Assembly (NCBI GenBank): GCA_002457485.1
Contig: NTJL01000006.1
Location: forward strand, 1 to 45,710
DNA length: 45,710 nucleotides
Source of the DNA: Pelagibacterales bacterium MED-G42
GTDB taxonomy: Bacteria; Pseudomonadota; Alphaproteobacteria; Pelagibacterales; Pelagibacteraceae
Reading direction: 5' to 3'
Part shown: in pieces, positions 29,630 to 39,441 of the stretch
How the letters are laid out: each line of letters opens with the position of its first letter
How positions within the stretch are numbered: the stretch's first letter is position 1
Made by a program: the position numbers and the translations under genes
Notes under the pieces: model-generated
Seen by the model: the letters and a program-made list of their open reading frames with translations, nothing else
What the model was told of the DNA's origin: nothing
The model's database searches: none

Positions 29630-30018
29630 TGAAAAAGAAATACTTAATAGTTATTGCAAATTATTATGAAGATATTTCAAAAGGTCTTCTTGATAGTTCG
29701 TTAAAACTAATCCCAAAATCAAATATAATAAAGATTATAAAGGTTCCAGGTGTATTTGAGATACCTGTGACCATTTCAAAGAATATAAAAAAATATGATG
29801 CTTTTTTAGCTTTAGGCTGTGTTATTAAAGGCGAAACACCACACTTTGACTTTATATCTCAAGCATCAACTAATGCATTAATGGATTTATCAATTAATAA
29901 CAAGAAACCTATTGGAAATGGAATAATAACTTGTTTAAATATGCGTCAAGCTATAGCAAGAAAAAAAAAGGGTGCCGAAGCTGCTAAAGCTGTAATTTCA
30001 ATTTTATCTCAAAAATGA
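29629..30018 (+). CDS. ribH: 6,7-dimethyl-8-ribityllumazine synthase
   Basis: VPGVFEIPVTI, ALGCVIKGETPHFDFI, PIGNGIITC, KGAEAAKAVISI. Confidence 0.94.
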   Translation: MKKKYLIVIANYYEDISKGLLDSSLKLIPKSNIIKIIKVPGVFEIPVTISKNIKKYDAFLALGCVIKGETPHFDFISQASTNALMDLSINNKKPIGNGIITCLNMRQAIARKKKGAEAAKAVISILSQK

Positions 30019-30419
30019 ACAATTATAGTGGTTCTAATAATAATCCAAGGGTAATTATAATTCAAAAATTGTATGGGAAATTTATTAATGAAGATAATCA
30101 TTTAGATTTTCCAAAACACAGGTTTAAAAAATTTATAAAGGATATTGTATTAGGAACAATAGAAAGAAATGAAGTAATTCTTACTGAATTAGAAACTAAA
30201 CTTGGAGATAAAATTATTTTTGATAATCTTGATAAAGTTTTTCAAATAATAATCAAAGCAGCAACTTATGAATTTCTTTATAAACCAAGTGTATCAATAA
30301 ATATTATTATTAAAGAATATTTAGACTCATCAAATTTTTTCTTAAATAATGATCAAACAAAATATCTTAATGCTTTATTAGATAATATTGGAAAGAAATT
30401 AAGATCAAAAAATGTATGA
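30015..30419 (+). CDS. nusB: Transcription antitermination factor NusB
   Basis: RVIIIQKLYGKFIN...DKVFQIIIKAATYEFLYKPSVSINIIIKEYLDSSNFFLNNDQTKYLNALLDNI; between ribH and thiL as in many Proteobacteria. Confidence 0.85.
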   Translation: MNNYSGSNNNPRVIIIQKLYGKFINEDNHLDFPKHRFKKFIKDIVLGTIERNEVILTELETKLGDKIIFDNLDKVFQIIIKAATYEFLYKPSVSINIIIKEYLDSSNFFLNNDQTKYLNALLDNIGKKLRSKNV

Positions 30420-31371
30420 ATTTGAATTAATAAAACAGTATTTTTCAAAAATTTCTAAAAATAATAAAGCTGCATTAAATTTAAATGATGATGTTTTCTT
30501 TGATAAAAGGAAAGGAATAGTAATTTCCGTCGACACTTATAATGAAGGTTATCATTTTATAGATTTTAAAAGACCTGATTTAGTAATAAAAAAAATAATT
30601 AGATCATCTATCTCTGATTTAGTATGTAAGGGAGTAAAACCTAAATTTTATTTTATATCTGGATCAGGAAATAAGAGTACATTTTCAAAAAGAAATTTAT
30701 CTAGTATTTCTAAATCTCTTTTTCATGAACAAAAAAAATATGGTATTTTTTTATGTGGTGGTGATACTACATTTTCAAATAAGCTTAGTTTTTCAATAAC
30801 ATCAGTCGGTTATTCAAAAAAAATTGTTTATAGAAATCAATGTAAATTAAATGATGATATTTATGTGACAGGAAATTTAGGTGATAGTTATTTAGGTCTA
30901 CAAATTTTAAAAAAAAAGATAAAATTTTCAAATAAAATTAATAATTATTTTATTAATAAGTATTATCAACCCACAATTCAAATATCTCTTGTTGAGAAAA
31001 TTGTAAATTTTGCTAATACTTCAATTGATGTTTCAGATGGTTTAATTTCTGATTTAGAAAAAATGATGAATAATCAAAATTATTCATATGAAATAGATGA
31101 GGATAAAATTCCAATTTCAAAAAATTTGTCAAAAATAATTACAACTCGAAAATTTAAGAAATATAAATTTATATCAAATGGTGATGATTATCAGATATTA
31201 TTTACTGCTAGACCAAATAAGTCTAGAATCATTGAGGATACTTCAAAAAATATTGGAGTTAAAATAACAAAAATTGGAAAAATAATCTCAGGAAATAGAA
31301 AATCAAGTTTAACTGATCAAAAAGGTAAGCAAATACTTATTAAAAACAAAGGATATATTCATCAATTTTAG
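30412..31371 (+). CDS. thiL: Thiamine-monophosphate kinase
   Basis: MYEFELIKQYFSKIS...LNDDVFFDKRKGIVISVDTYNEGYHFI...ISDLVCKGVKPKF...CGGDTTFSNKLSFSITSVGY...SIDVSDGLISDLEKM. Confidence 0.92.
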   Translation: MYEFELIKQYFSKISKNNKAALNLNDDVFFDKRKGIVISVDTYNEGYHFIDFKRPDLVIKKIIRSSISDLVCKGVKPKFYFISGSGNKSTFSKRNLSSISKSLFHEQKKYGIFLCGGDTTFSNKLSFSITSVGYSKKIVYRNQCKLNDDIYVTGNLGDSYLGLQILKKKIKFSNKINNYFINKYYQPTIQISLVEKIVNFANTSIDVSDGLISDLEKMMNNQNYSYEIDEDKIPISKNLSKIITTRKFKKYKFISNGDDYQILFTARPNKSRIIEDTSKNIGVKITKIGKIISGNRKSSLTDQKGKQILIKNKGYIHQF

Positions 31372-31400
31372 AACTTAATTATTGTCTTTTTTAGCTTTTT

Positions 31401-31429
31401 TTGTATTGTCCGGGCTTAAAATTTAATAA
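31401..31429 (+). promoter_or_regulatory. Candidate sigma70-type promoter for hppA
   Basis: TTGTAT (31401-31406), 17-bp spacer, TAATAA (31424-31429), in the 78-bp gap upstream of hppA. Confidence 0.5.
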
Positions 31430-31449
31430 TTAATAACCTTAAGGTTTAT

Positions 31450-33555
31450 ATGAACACATCAATCGAAACTATTCTTTTATACACAATAGCTGCTGGTTTT
31501 CTATCCATAGTTTATGGATTTTTTACAGGTAAAAATATTTTAAACTCAAGTTCTGGCAATGCGAAAATGAAAGACATTGCATCGGCAATTCAAATTGGTG
31601 CAAAAGCTTACCTCGCAAGGCAGTATAAAACTATTGGTATTGTAGGTGTTGTGGTTTTAGTTATTGTAAGTATTGCATTTAGTCCTTTAGTAGGTCTTGG
31701 TTATCTTATCGGTGCAGCATTATCTGGTATTGCTGGATATGTTGGTATGCTCGTTTCAGTCGAGGCTAATGTAAGAACAGCAGAGGCATCTAGAAAAGGT
31801 CTGGCACAAGGATTATCTGTTGCATTTAAGTCTGGTGCAGTTACTGGTATGCTAGTTGCAGGTTTAGCATTACTTTCTATTGCTGTTTACTATTATTTTC
31901 TTTTAAAAAATCAAGTTGATGAAAGAGAGATTGTTAATGCTCTTGTCGCTTTAGGTTTTGGAGCATCCTTGATTTCGATATTTGCCAGACTAGGTGGTGG
32001 AATATTTACGAAAGGTGCTGATGTAGGTGCTGATTTAGTTGGTAAAGTTGAAGCTGGTATTCCAGAGGATGATCCAAGGAATCCTGCAGTAATTGCTGAT
32101 AATGTGGGAGATAACGTTGGAGATTGTGCTGGTATGGCTGCTGATTTATTTGAAACATACGCTGTAACTATTGTTGCAACTATGGTCCTATCATCAATAT
32201 TTTTTTATGGTGATCTGAATATGATGATTTATCCACTTACAATTGGAGGTGCTTGTATTTTGACATCTATTGTTGGAACTTTTTTTGTAAAACTAGGAAA
32301 TGATAAAAATGTAATGAATGCCCTATATAAAGGTTTTATAGTTTCTGCATTAGCATCGTTAGTTATTTTATATCCTGTTACAGATTATGTGATAGGATTT
32401 AGTAACAATTATACAGTTAATGATAAAACCTTTACTGGTTTAGATTTATACTACTGTGGTGTAATAGGTTTAATCATTACTGGTTTATTAATTTGGATAA
32501 CTGAATATTACACTGGTACTAATTATAGACCAGTTAAATCTGTCGCCGCATCTTCAACAACAGGACATGGAACAAATGTTATTCAAGGATTAGCAGTTTC
32601 AATGGAAGCAACAGCAATTCCAGCATTAATAATTGTTACTGGTATCTTGGTCACTAATTCAATTGCAGGATTGTTTGGAATTGCTATTGCAGTGACAACT
32701 ATGCTTGCATTAGCAGGTATGGTAGTTGCTCTAGATGCTTATGGTCCAGTAACTGATAATGCTGGTGGTATAGCTGAAATGTCAAACATGGATAAAAAAG
32801 TAAGAAAAACTACTGATGCTTTAGATGCAGTAGGTAATACAACTAAAGCCGTTACCAAAGGTTATGCGATTGGTTCAGCAGGTTTAGGAGCCCTAGTTCT
32901 ATTTGCAGCTTATGTTGAAGATATAAAACATTTTTCAAAAGTTACAGGATCGAAATTAGAGGGAATAGTCGTAACATTTGATCTTTCAAATCCTTATGTA
33001 GTAGTTGGATTATTAGTAGGCGGAATGTTACCATATTTATTTGGCTCAATGGGGATGCAGGCTGTTGGAAGAGCAGGTGGAGCTGTTGTAGTCGAAGTTA
33101 GAAGGCAATTTAAAAAATTTCCTGGTATAATGAAAAGAAAACAAAAACCTGACTACGCAAAATTAGTTGACTTATTAACAGTAGCAGCAATCAAAGAAAT
33201 GATTATACCATCACTATTACCAGTATTATCACCAGTAGTTTTATATTTTATTATCCTTGCAATAGGAGGTCAAGTTGCAGCACTCGCAGCTGTTGGTGCA
33301 ATGTTACTTGGGGTAATTATTACTGGGCTTTTTGTTGCTGTTTCTATGACTGCTGGCGGTGGTGCTTGGGATAACGCTAAAAAATTTATAGAAGATGGTA
33401 ATCATGGAGGAAAAGGATCTGAAGCTCATAAAGCAGCTGTGACAGGCGATACTGTTGGTGACCCTTATAAGGACACAGCTGGTCCTGCAGTTAATCCGAT
33501 GATTAAAATTACAAATATTGTAGCTTTGTTATTATTAGCTGTTATCGCCGGTTAG
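31450..33555 (+). CDS. hppA: Membrane-bound proton-translocating pyrophosphatase (residues suggest K+-independent type)
   Basis: [70 protein letters not shown] carries Lys where K+-dependent enzymes carry Ala (recalled family knowledge). Confidence 0.96.
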   Translation: MNTSIETILLYTIAAGFLSIVYGFFTGKNILNSSSGNAKMKDIASAIQIGAKAYLARQYKTIGIVGVVVLVIVSIAFSPLVGLGYLIGAALSGIAGYVGMLVSVEANVRTAEASRKGLAQGLSVAFKSGAVTGMLVAGLALLSIAVYYYFLLKNQVDEREIVNALVALGFGASLISIFARLGGGIFTKGADVGADLVGKVEAGIPEDDPRNPAVIADNVGDNVGDCAGMAADLFETYAVTIVATMVLSSIFFYGDLNMMIYPLTIGGACILTSIVGTFFVKLGNDKNVMNALYKGFIVSALASLVILYPVTDYVIGFSNNYTVNDKTFTGLDLYYCGVIGLIITGLLIWITEYYTGTNYRPVKSVAASSTTGHGTNVIQGLAVSMEATAIPALIIVTGILVTNSIAGLFGIAIAVTTMLALAGMVVALDAYGPVTDNAGGIAEMSNMDKKVRKTTDALDAVGNTTKAVTKGYAIGSAGLGALVLFAAYVEDIKHFSKVTGSKLEGIVVTFDLSNPYVVVGLLVGGMLPYLFGSMGMQAVGRAGGAVVVEVRRQFKKFPGIMKRKQKPDYAKLVDLLTVAAIKEMIIPSLLPVLSPVVLYFIILAIGGQVAALAAVGAMLLGVIITGLFVAVSMTAGGGAWDNAKKFIEDGNHGGKGSEAHKAAVTGDTVGDPYKDTAGPAVNPMIKITNIVALLLLAVIAG

Positions 33556-34027
33556 CTTCTCTTCTTTTTTTGGCCCTTTGACCAAGAGGGTCATTGATTT
33601 TTTGTCTCATACTAGACAAAAAGTCATAAATAAATGCTTTTTTAGAAAAACCTGTTTCAGTTGTAGCACTAACAATTTTTACTTTATTCATATCTTTTTC
33701 TTTAAAAAAATCCTTTTTTTTAAGTATCCCATATTTATCTATTTCTAATACTAAAACATCATTTTTATATATTTTCATTTTACCTAAATTTTTAATATTT
33801 GATTGTGTTTGTTTTCTTTCAATATAGATCCAAACATCATTATTAAATTTACTTGTTGTCGAGGGATATCCCAGAATTTTCCTGATATCATTTTTATTTG
33901 ACTTATTTATGAATAGAGACTCTTGTTTTTTTTCTAAGAATGGAACCCCATGATGTTTAACAACTTTTTTAAATGAACAATTTGTTATTATCAATGAAAA
34001 TAAAATGATATATAATATTTTATACAT
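33542..34027 (-). CDS. bamE: Outer-membrane assembly lipoprotein BamE-like (SmpA/OmlA)
   Basis: From M at 34027: [17 protein letters not shown] lipoprotein signal; [47 protein letters not shown] typical SmpA/OmlA. ORF track start (34045) lies upstream of the signal peptide. Confidence 0.85.
   Translation of the reverse strand: MYKILYIILFSLIITNCSFKKVVKHHGVPFLEKKQESLFINKSNKNDIRKILGYPSTTSKFNNDVWIYIERKQTQSNIKNLGKMKIYKNDVLVLEIDKYGILKKKDFFKEKDMNKVKIVSATTETGFSKKAFIYDFLSSMRQKINDPLGQRAKKRREANRR
33988..34016 (+). promoter_or_regulatory. Candidate promoter for the Cbp3-like gene, inside the bamE coding region
   Basis: TTATCA (33988-33993), 17 bp, TATAAT (34011-34016), 9 bp upstream of ATG 34026. Confidence 0.4.
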
Positions 34028-34493
34028 GAGCAGTGAATTACTCAATATTTATAATAATTTGATTAATTATACTAGAAATAAAGATTTGTATATTTCTTTG
34101 GATCGTGAAGACAATTTTTCAGATAGGTTAACTTTATTTCTTCTTCATTTTTCTTTTTTTTTAAAAAACTATAAAAATGAGGAAAATAGGTTACTTTTAC
34201 AAAAAATCTATGATTTTAATTTTAGGCAATTAGAGTTATCAATAAGAGAAATTGGTTATGGTGATCAATCAATAAATAAAAAAATGAAAGATTATATTAA
34301 TTTATTTCATTCCATGGTTTCAGAAATTCATTTTTGGGACAAATTGACAAAAACTGAAAAGTTAGAAAAGTTTTCTTATTTTTTGAGTGATTTTAATAAA
34401 ATTGATCATTTACTTGATTATTTTGAACAATTTAATGATAAATTATCGAAAAAAACTTTGAATTCTTTTATAAAAAGTGTACATAAACCATAA
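34026..34493 (+). CDS. Ubiquinol-cytochrome c chaperone (Cbp3-like) family protein
   Basis: [43 protein letters not shown] resembles the (L)REMGVGDxxVGKxVK core; located upstream of rpmF/plsX as in other Alphaproteobacteria. Confidence 0.65.
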   Translation: MSSELLNIYNNLINYTRNKDLYISLDREDNFSDRLTLFLLHFSFFLKNYKNEENRLLLQKIYDFNFRQLELSIREIGYGDQSINKKMKDYINLFHSMVSEIHFWDKLTKTEKLEKFSYFLSDFNKIDHLLDYFEQFNDKLSKKTLNSFIKSVHKP

Positions 34494-34495
34494 TT

Positions 34496-34678
34496 ATGGC
34501 AGTTCCAAAACGAAAACAAACACCTTCAAGAACAGGGATGAGAAGAGCTCAGACCATGAGATTTTCTACTAAAAATATAGTTGAGGATAAAAAGTCAGGT
34601 GAATATAGACTTTCTCACCATTTAGATTTAAAAACTGGCATGTATAAAGGTAGACAAGTCTTAGACCCAAAAGAATAA
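34496..34678 (+). CDS. rpmF: 50S ribosomal protein L32
   Basis: [19 protein letters not shown]...[20 protein letters not shown]. Confidence 0.97.
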   Translation: MAVPKRKQTPSRTGMRRAQTMRFSTKNIVEDKKSGEYRLSHHLDLKTGMYKGRQVLDPKE

Positions 34679-34707
34679 TAGATATATAATCAACTAATAA
34701 ATTAAAA

Positions 34708-35709
34708 ATGTCTGATATGATTAAAATTGCAGTTGATGCAATGGGTGGAGAAGGGTCTCCAAAAAAAATTATTGATGGTATAATTTTAAATCATCATAAA
34801 AATAAAGATAATTTTTTCAAGATATTTGGTGATAAAGAAAAATTATTCAATCTTATAAATAAAAAAATTAGTGAAGAGTATTACGAAATTATTAATACAG
34901 AAAATGTAGTAAAAAGTACAGATAGTCCATTAGAGGCAGCAAAAAGAGGTAAAGATACTAGTATGTGGCTTTCAATTGAAAGTGTAAAAAATAAAGAGGC
35001 AGATATTGTAATTTCTGCTGGAAATACAGGTGCATTACTAGTTATATCAAAGTTAAATCTAAAGATGATCGAAAATATTGATAAACCTGCTTTATCAGCG
35101 TTATGGCCAAATAAAAAAGGAATGAGTGTTGTGTTAGATCTTGGAGCAAACATTGAATGTAATTCAAAAAATTTATTAGATTTTTCAATTATGGGAGCGT
35201 CCCTTTATACATCTTTATATCCAAACGAAATGCCGAATGTTGCATTATTAAATATAGGTACAGAAGAATTAAAAGGTAATGAAGTAATTAAAGAAACTTA
35301 TCAAATTTTAAATGATAAAAATTCAGATAATTTCAATTTTGAGGGCTATATTGAGGGTAATGAATTAATGAATGGAAAAGTGAATGTTATTGTGTCTGAT
35401 GGATTTACTGGTAATGTTGCTTTAAAAACAGCAGAAGGAACTGCAAATTTTATAATAAATGAACTTAAAAAAACTATGACTGGATCAATATTAGGTAAAA
35501 TATCATCTTTATTAAACGTATCAAATTTAAGAAAATTTAAAAAAAGGCTAGATCCAAGATTATATAATGGAGCAATTTTTATTGGACTAAACTCTCCTGT
35601 GGTTAAAAGTCATGGAGGTACAGATTATATTGGTTTTTCCAATTCATTAGATGTTTGTAATAAAATAGTAAAAGGTAATTTGATTAACAAGATTAAACAA
35701 AATATTTAA
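34708..35709 (+). CDS. plsX: Phosphate acyltransferase PlsX
   Basis: IAVDAMGGEGSPKKIIDGI, SAGNTGALLVISKLNLKMI, VLDLGANIECNSKNLLDFSIMG, VNVIVSDGFTGNVALKTAEG, FIGLNSPVVKSHG. Confidence 0.96.
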   Translation: MSDMIKIAVDAMGGEGSPKKIIDGIILNHHKNKDNFFKIFGDKEKLFNLINKKISEEYYEIINTENVVKSTDSPLEAAKRGKDTSMWLSIESVKNKEADIVISAGNTGALLVISKLNLKMIENIDKPALSALWPNKKGMSVVLDLGANIECNSKNLLDFSIMGASLYTSLYPNEMPNVALLNIGTEELKGNEVIKETYQILNDKNSDNFNFEGYIEGNELMNGKVNVIVSDGFTGNVALKTAEGTANFIINELKKTMTGSILGKISSLLNVSNLRKFKKRLDPRLYNGAIFIGLNSPVVKSHGGTDYIGFSNSLDVCNKIVKGNLINKIKQNI

Positions 35710-35713
35710 TATA

Positions 35714-36013
35714 ATGAGAATAAACTTAACTAAAAAAGATTTAGTCAATTCAGTTTATATGCAACTAGGATTTTCGAAACAAATTTCAGAAAACTTAATT
35801 GATGACCTTTTAACTACTATTTCTAATAATATCAAATTAGAAAAAAAACTTAAACTATCTAAATTTGGGACTTTTACAATTCGTAAAAAAAAATCACGTG
35901 TTGGACGAAATCCTAAAACTAAAGAGACTAAATTAATTACTAGTAGAGAAGTTATTTTATTTAAACCAGCTAAAGAGTTCAAAGATTTAGTTAATCTTAA
36001 ATATAATGAATAA
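35714..36013 (+). CDS. ihfA: Integration host factor alpha subunit / HU-family DNA-binding protein
   Basis: LTKKDLVNSVYMQLGFSKQISENLIDDLLTTI...LKLSKFGTFTIRKKKSRVGRNPKTKE. Confidence 0.9.
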   Translation: MRINLTKKDLVNSVYMQLGFSKQISENLIDDLLTTISNNIKLEKKLKLSKFGTFTIRKKKSRVGRNPKTKETKLITSREVILFKPAKEFKDLVNLKYNE

Positions 36014-36377
36014 ATCTAACGATGCTTATAAAACTATTAGTGAAGTAGTTAAAATATTAAAATTAAAATCAAATAAAAAAGGTGTTTTACCAACTCACAC
36101 AATAAGATTTTGGGAAAAGCAATTCAAACAAATTAAACCAAAAATATTAAATGCTAATAGAAGATATTATGATGAAAATGATATTAATCTTCTCAAAAAA
36201 GTAAAATATCTTCTTAAAGACCAAGGTATGACAATTAATGGAGTTAAAAAGATATTAGATTCCAAAGATTCATTAGAACTTGACGAAACAGCAAATAATT
36301 CTATAAAGACTGATAATTTTAAAAATAAATTAATAAATATTTCAAAAATTATAAAAAAACTAAACGATATTAGATAA
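36006..36377 (+). CDS. MerR-family transcriptional regulator
   Basis: THTIRFWEKQFKQIKPKILNANRRYYDENDINLLKKVKYLLKDQGMTINGVKKIL; directly downstream of ihfA. Confidence 0.88.
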   Translation: MNKSNDAYKTISEVVKILKLKSNKKGVLPTHTIRFWEKQFKQIKPKILNANRRYYDENDINLLKKVKYLLKDQGMTINGVKKILDSKDSLELDETANNSIKTDNFKNKLINISKIIKKLNDIR

Positions 36378-36378
36378 C

Positions 36379-36570
36379 ATGGCTAAAAAAACACACATAA
36401 AAGTTAGGTTAGTACCTGAGGCTAAACCTGATAGCTCTTTTTTTTACTATGTAAAAAAGCCTGCGGGTGGAGAAAAAGCAAAAGTTAAACTTTCAGCCAA
36501 AAAATACAATCCTGAAACAAGAAAACATGAAATATTTGTTGAAAAAAAACTTCCACCTCATAGTAAATAA
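36379..36570 (+). CDS. rpmG: 50S ribosomal protein L33
   Basis: MAKKTHIKVRLVPEAKPDSSFFYYVKKP...KYNPETRKHEIFVEKKL. Confidence 0.85.
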   Translation: MAKKTHIKVRLVPEAKPDSSFFYYVKKPAGGEKAKVKLSAKKYNPETRKHEIFVEKKLPPHSK

Positions 36571-36861
36571 TTATTTTTTTTTAAAATTTCTTTTTTCATA
36601 ATTAATGTATGACCAAATCATATTTTTCCAAATTCGGTCAGTTATCCTTGGATCAATTTTATATTTTTTTGACTTTTTTGATATTTTTTTTAAAATAAAA
36701 CTAATTCTTTTTTTATCAATAATTTCTTTTTTAAATTCTTTTAATTTTAAAACTTCTTCTACTAGATAGGTACGTTTTTTGATTAAAGATAGCAGTTCAT
36801 TATCTAATCTATCCAGTTTAATTCTAATTTTATCCAACTTTTTTTTATTTTGTGGCGACAT
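36571..36861 (-). CDS. Chorismate mutase type II (AroQ-like) domain protein
   Basis: LDKIRIKLDRLDNELLSLIKKRTYLVEEVLKLK...RISFILKKISKKSKKYKIDPRITDRIWKNMIWSYINYE. Confidence 0.75.
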   Translation of the reverse strand: MSPQNKKKLDKIRIKLDRLDNELLSLIKKRTYLVEEVLKLKEFKKEIIDKKRISFILKKISKKSKKYKIDPRITDRIWKNMIWSYINYEKRNFKKK

Positions 36862-36903
36862 TTAATCCATTGGTTAATCAAATTATTATTATATGTATTA
36901 AAT

Positions 36904-37914
36904 ATGTTTGTAAACATTGATCACTATAACAAGATGATACGTTTGTGGCTTATTTCAATGTTTTTTATGATTATAATTATAATTACTGTTGGCGGACTTA
37001 CTAGACTTACTGACTCTGGATTATCGATTACTCAATGGGAGTTGTTTAAAGGAATTTTACCCCCATTAAATATTGATCAATGGAATTTTTATTTTAATGA
37101 GTACAAAAAAATTCCTGAATATCAATCAATAAATTTTAATATGAATATTAACGATTTTAAAGTCATATACTATTGGGAATACGCTCATAGATTAATTGCC
37201 CGTTTGATAGGTCTCTTTGCTATTTTACCACTAGTTTTTATATATTTAAAACATAAGGGTAAATTAATTAAAGATTTAAAATATTTATCAATATTTGGCC
37301 TTGTTTGTTTTCAAGGATTCATTGGTTGGTTTATGGTAAAAAGTGGCTTAATCAACAACACAGATGTTAGTCATTATCGTTTAGCTCTACACTTAAGTGT
37401 TGCATTAGTTGTATTATCAATAACTTTTTGGTTTATTCTTGAAAATTTTAATATAAAAAAGTTTTTAAAAAAAATTGATAATAAATTTTTATTTACATTT
37501 TTATTTTTAATAGTAGTTCAAATTATTTTAGGTGCATTACTTGCTGGTTTAAATGGAGGACTTTTATTTAATACTTGGCCTAGTATGGATGGAAATTTAC
37601 TACCAAGTGATATTAACAAATTTGATTTATATAATTCTCAAATATTAAACAATCCATCTGTAATTCAATTTTATCATCGATTATCTGCTTATTTATTGAT
37701 AATTTTTTTGATAATTTTAAATATTGTATGTTATTTAAAAAGAATTGAATTTTGGTCAATTACAATTCTTAATTTTGCTATTTTATTTCAAATTATTTTA
37801 GGAATTATTACTTTGTTAACTGGTGTAAAGATATATTATGCTTCTTTACACCAGTTAGGATCCGTTTTTGTTTTAATTAGTTTTCTTAATATATATTATA
37901 GAAATACTAACTAA
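36904..37914 (+). CDS. ctaA: Heme A synthase (start chosen at ATG 36904; ORF track gives 36850)
   Basis: VGGLTRLTDSGLSITQWELFKGILPPL, YYWEYAHRLIARLIGL, GFIGWFMVKSGL, HLSVAL, FYHRLSAYLL, LLTGVKIYYASLHQLG. Confidence 0.93.
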   Translation: MFVNIDHYNKMIRLWLISMFFMIIIIITVGGLTRLTDSGLSITQWELFKGILPPLNIDQWNFYFNEYKKIPEYQSINFNMNINDFKVIYYWEYAHRLIARLIGLFAILPLVFIYLKHKGKLIKDLKYLSIFGLVCFQGFIGWFMVKSGLINNTDVSHYRLALHLSVALVVLSITFWFILENFNIKKFLKKIDNKFLFTFLFLIVVQIILGALLAGLNGGLLFNTWPSMDGNLLPSDINKFDLYNSQILNNPSVIQFYHRLSAYLLIIFLIILNIVCYLKRIEFWSITILNFAILFQIILGIITLLTGVKIYYASLHQLGSVFVLISFLNIYYRNTN

Positions 37915-39232
37915 CTGCTTTTAACCCTGGTTTACCAGCCTCATTAAGTGCTTGATCTAGATCACCCACTATATCATCAGGATGTTCAATACCTATTGAC
38001 AACCTAACATATCCAGGAGTAACACCAGCTGCCAATAACTCTTCTTCTGTAAGCTGACTGTGAGTAGTCGTAGCAGGATGAATTGCTAAACTTCTTGCGT
38101 CTCCAATATTAGCTACATGGTAAAACATTTTAAGTGACTCTATAAACTTCTTACCAGCCTCTACGCCACCTTTAACTTCAATACCAACTAAGGCACCGTT
38201 ACCACCTTTTAGATATTTTTTGGATCGAGCTGCAATTTCACCTTCATGTAGTGTAGGGTATATTACTCTAGTTACATTTTTATGTTTTTTTAAGAAATCA
38301 ACAGCTTTCTCTGCATTAGAACAATGTTGTTTCATTCTAAGAGGTGCTGTTTCCAAACCTTGGATTATACCCCATGCATTATCTGGAGCTAATGGTGCAC
38401 CCAAGTCTCTCAATAAACAAACTCTGGCCCTTACTGCAAATGAAACATTAGCACCAGTAAGTTGAGGAACAACTTCACCCCATTTAGCACCACCGTAACT
38501 CATATCTGGTTCATTGAATAAAGGTTGTCTTTTTGGATCTGCTGTCCAATCAAAGTTACCACCATCAACCAAACATCCACCAATAACAGTTCCATGACCT
38601 CCAATAAATTTTGTTAGTGAATGAACCACAACTGCAGCACCATGGTCTAATGGTTTGCATATTACCGGAGCAGCTGTGTTATCCATTATTAAAGGAATAT
38701 TATGTTTTCTTCCTATATCAGACACTTCTTTAATTGGAAAAACTCTTAAATATGGATTTGGTAATGTTTCAGCATAGAAACATCTTGTTTTTTCATCAAT
38801 TAATTTTTCAAAATTTTTTGGATCTGATGGATCTGCATACCTACACTCAATTCCAAGTTTTTTTAAAGTGTGAGTAAATAAATTGACAGTTCCGCCGTAT
38901 AAATCAGTAGAACTAATAAAATTATCTCCTGCTTGACACACGTTCAAAATAGCAAAAGTAGAAGCAGCTTGTCCCGATCCTACTGTTACTGATGCTAAAC
39001 CGTTTTCAAGGGCTGCAACTCTTTTTTCCAACACATCATTAGTTGGATTCATTATTCGTGTATAAATATTACCAAATTCTTTTAAAGCAAATAAATTTGC
39101 TGCATGACCAGTGTCATTAAATTGATAAGACGTTGTTCTATAAATTGGTACTGCTACAGAAGTAGTTGCTGGATCACTTCTATAATCCCCACCATGTAGA
39201 GCAATTGTCTCTGGATTTTTTGATGTACTCAT
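37907..39232 (-). CDS. metY: O-acetylhomoserine sulfhydrylase / Cys-Met metabolism PLP enzyme (copy 1)
   Basis: ETIALHGGDYRSDPATTSVAVPIYRTTSYQF, YTRIMNPTNDVLEKRVAALE, DLYGGTVNLFTHTLKKLGI, VHSLTKFIGGHGTVIGG. Confidence 0.92.
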   Translation of the reverse strand: MSTSKNPETIALHGGDYRSDPATTSVAVPIYRTTSYQFNDTGHAANLFALKEFGNIYTRIMNPTNDVLEKRVAALENGLASVTVGSGQAASTFAILNVCQAGDNFISSTDLYGGTVNLFTHTLKKLGIECRYADPSDPKNFEKLIDEKTRCFYAETLPNPYLRVFPIKEVSDIGRKHNIPLIMDNTAAPVICKPLDHGAAVVVHSLTKFIGGHGTVIGGCLVDGGNFDWTADPKRQPLFNEPDMSYGGAKWGEVVPQLTGANVSFAVRARVCLLRDLGAPLAPDNAWGIIQGLETAPLRMKQHCSNAEKAVDFLKKHKNVTRVIYPTLHEGEIAARSKKYLKGGNGALVGIEVKGGVEAGKKFIESLKMFYHVANIGDARSLAIHPATTTHSQLTEEELLAAGVTPGYVRLSIGIEHPDDIVGDLDQALNEAGKPGLKAVS

Positions 39233-39352
39233 AATTTATTCTCCTAGTTATTAAAATTATTTTATTAGTCTACCAGCATGTAATATAGAGATCAATTAAC
39301 TGTGAGTTGTGTTTTGGTCATTTTATAGTAAAAAACTTATATATTTTGACAA
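39233..39352 (-). promoter_or_regulatory. metY1 promoter and ~80-nt leader (possible structured RNA; class unassigned)
   Basis: Minus-strand TTGTCA (complement of 39347-39352) and TATAAA/ACTATA-like -10 around 39321-39329, leaving ~80 nt before the ATG, which is long for this compact region. Confidence 0.4.
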
Positions 39353-39441
39353 TATGTCTCATAAATATCCAAAATAGTTAATAAATAATACTTTTTTTAA
39401 ATTTAAAAATAATATTAAATGCACAAAAAATAAATCTTATT

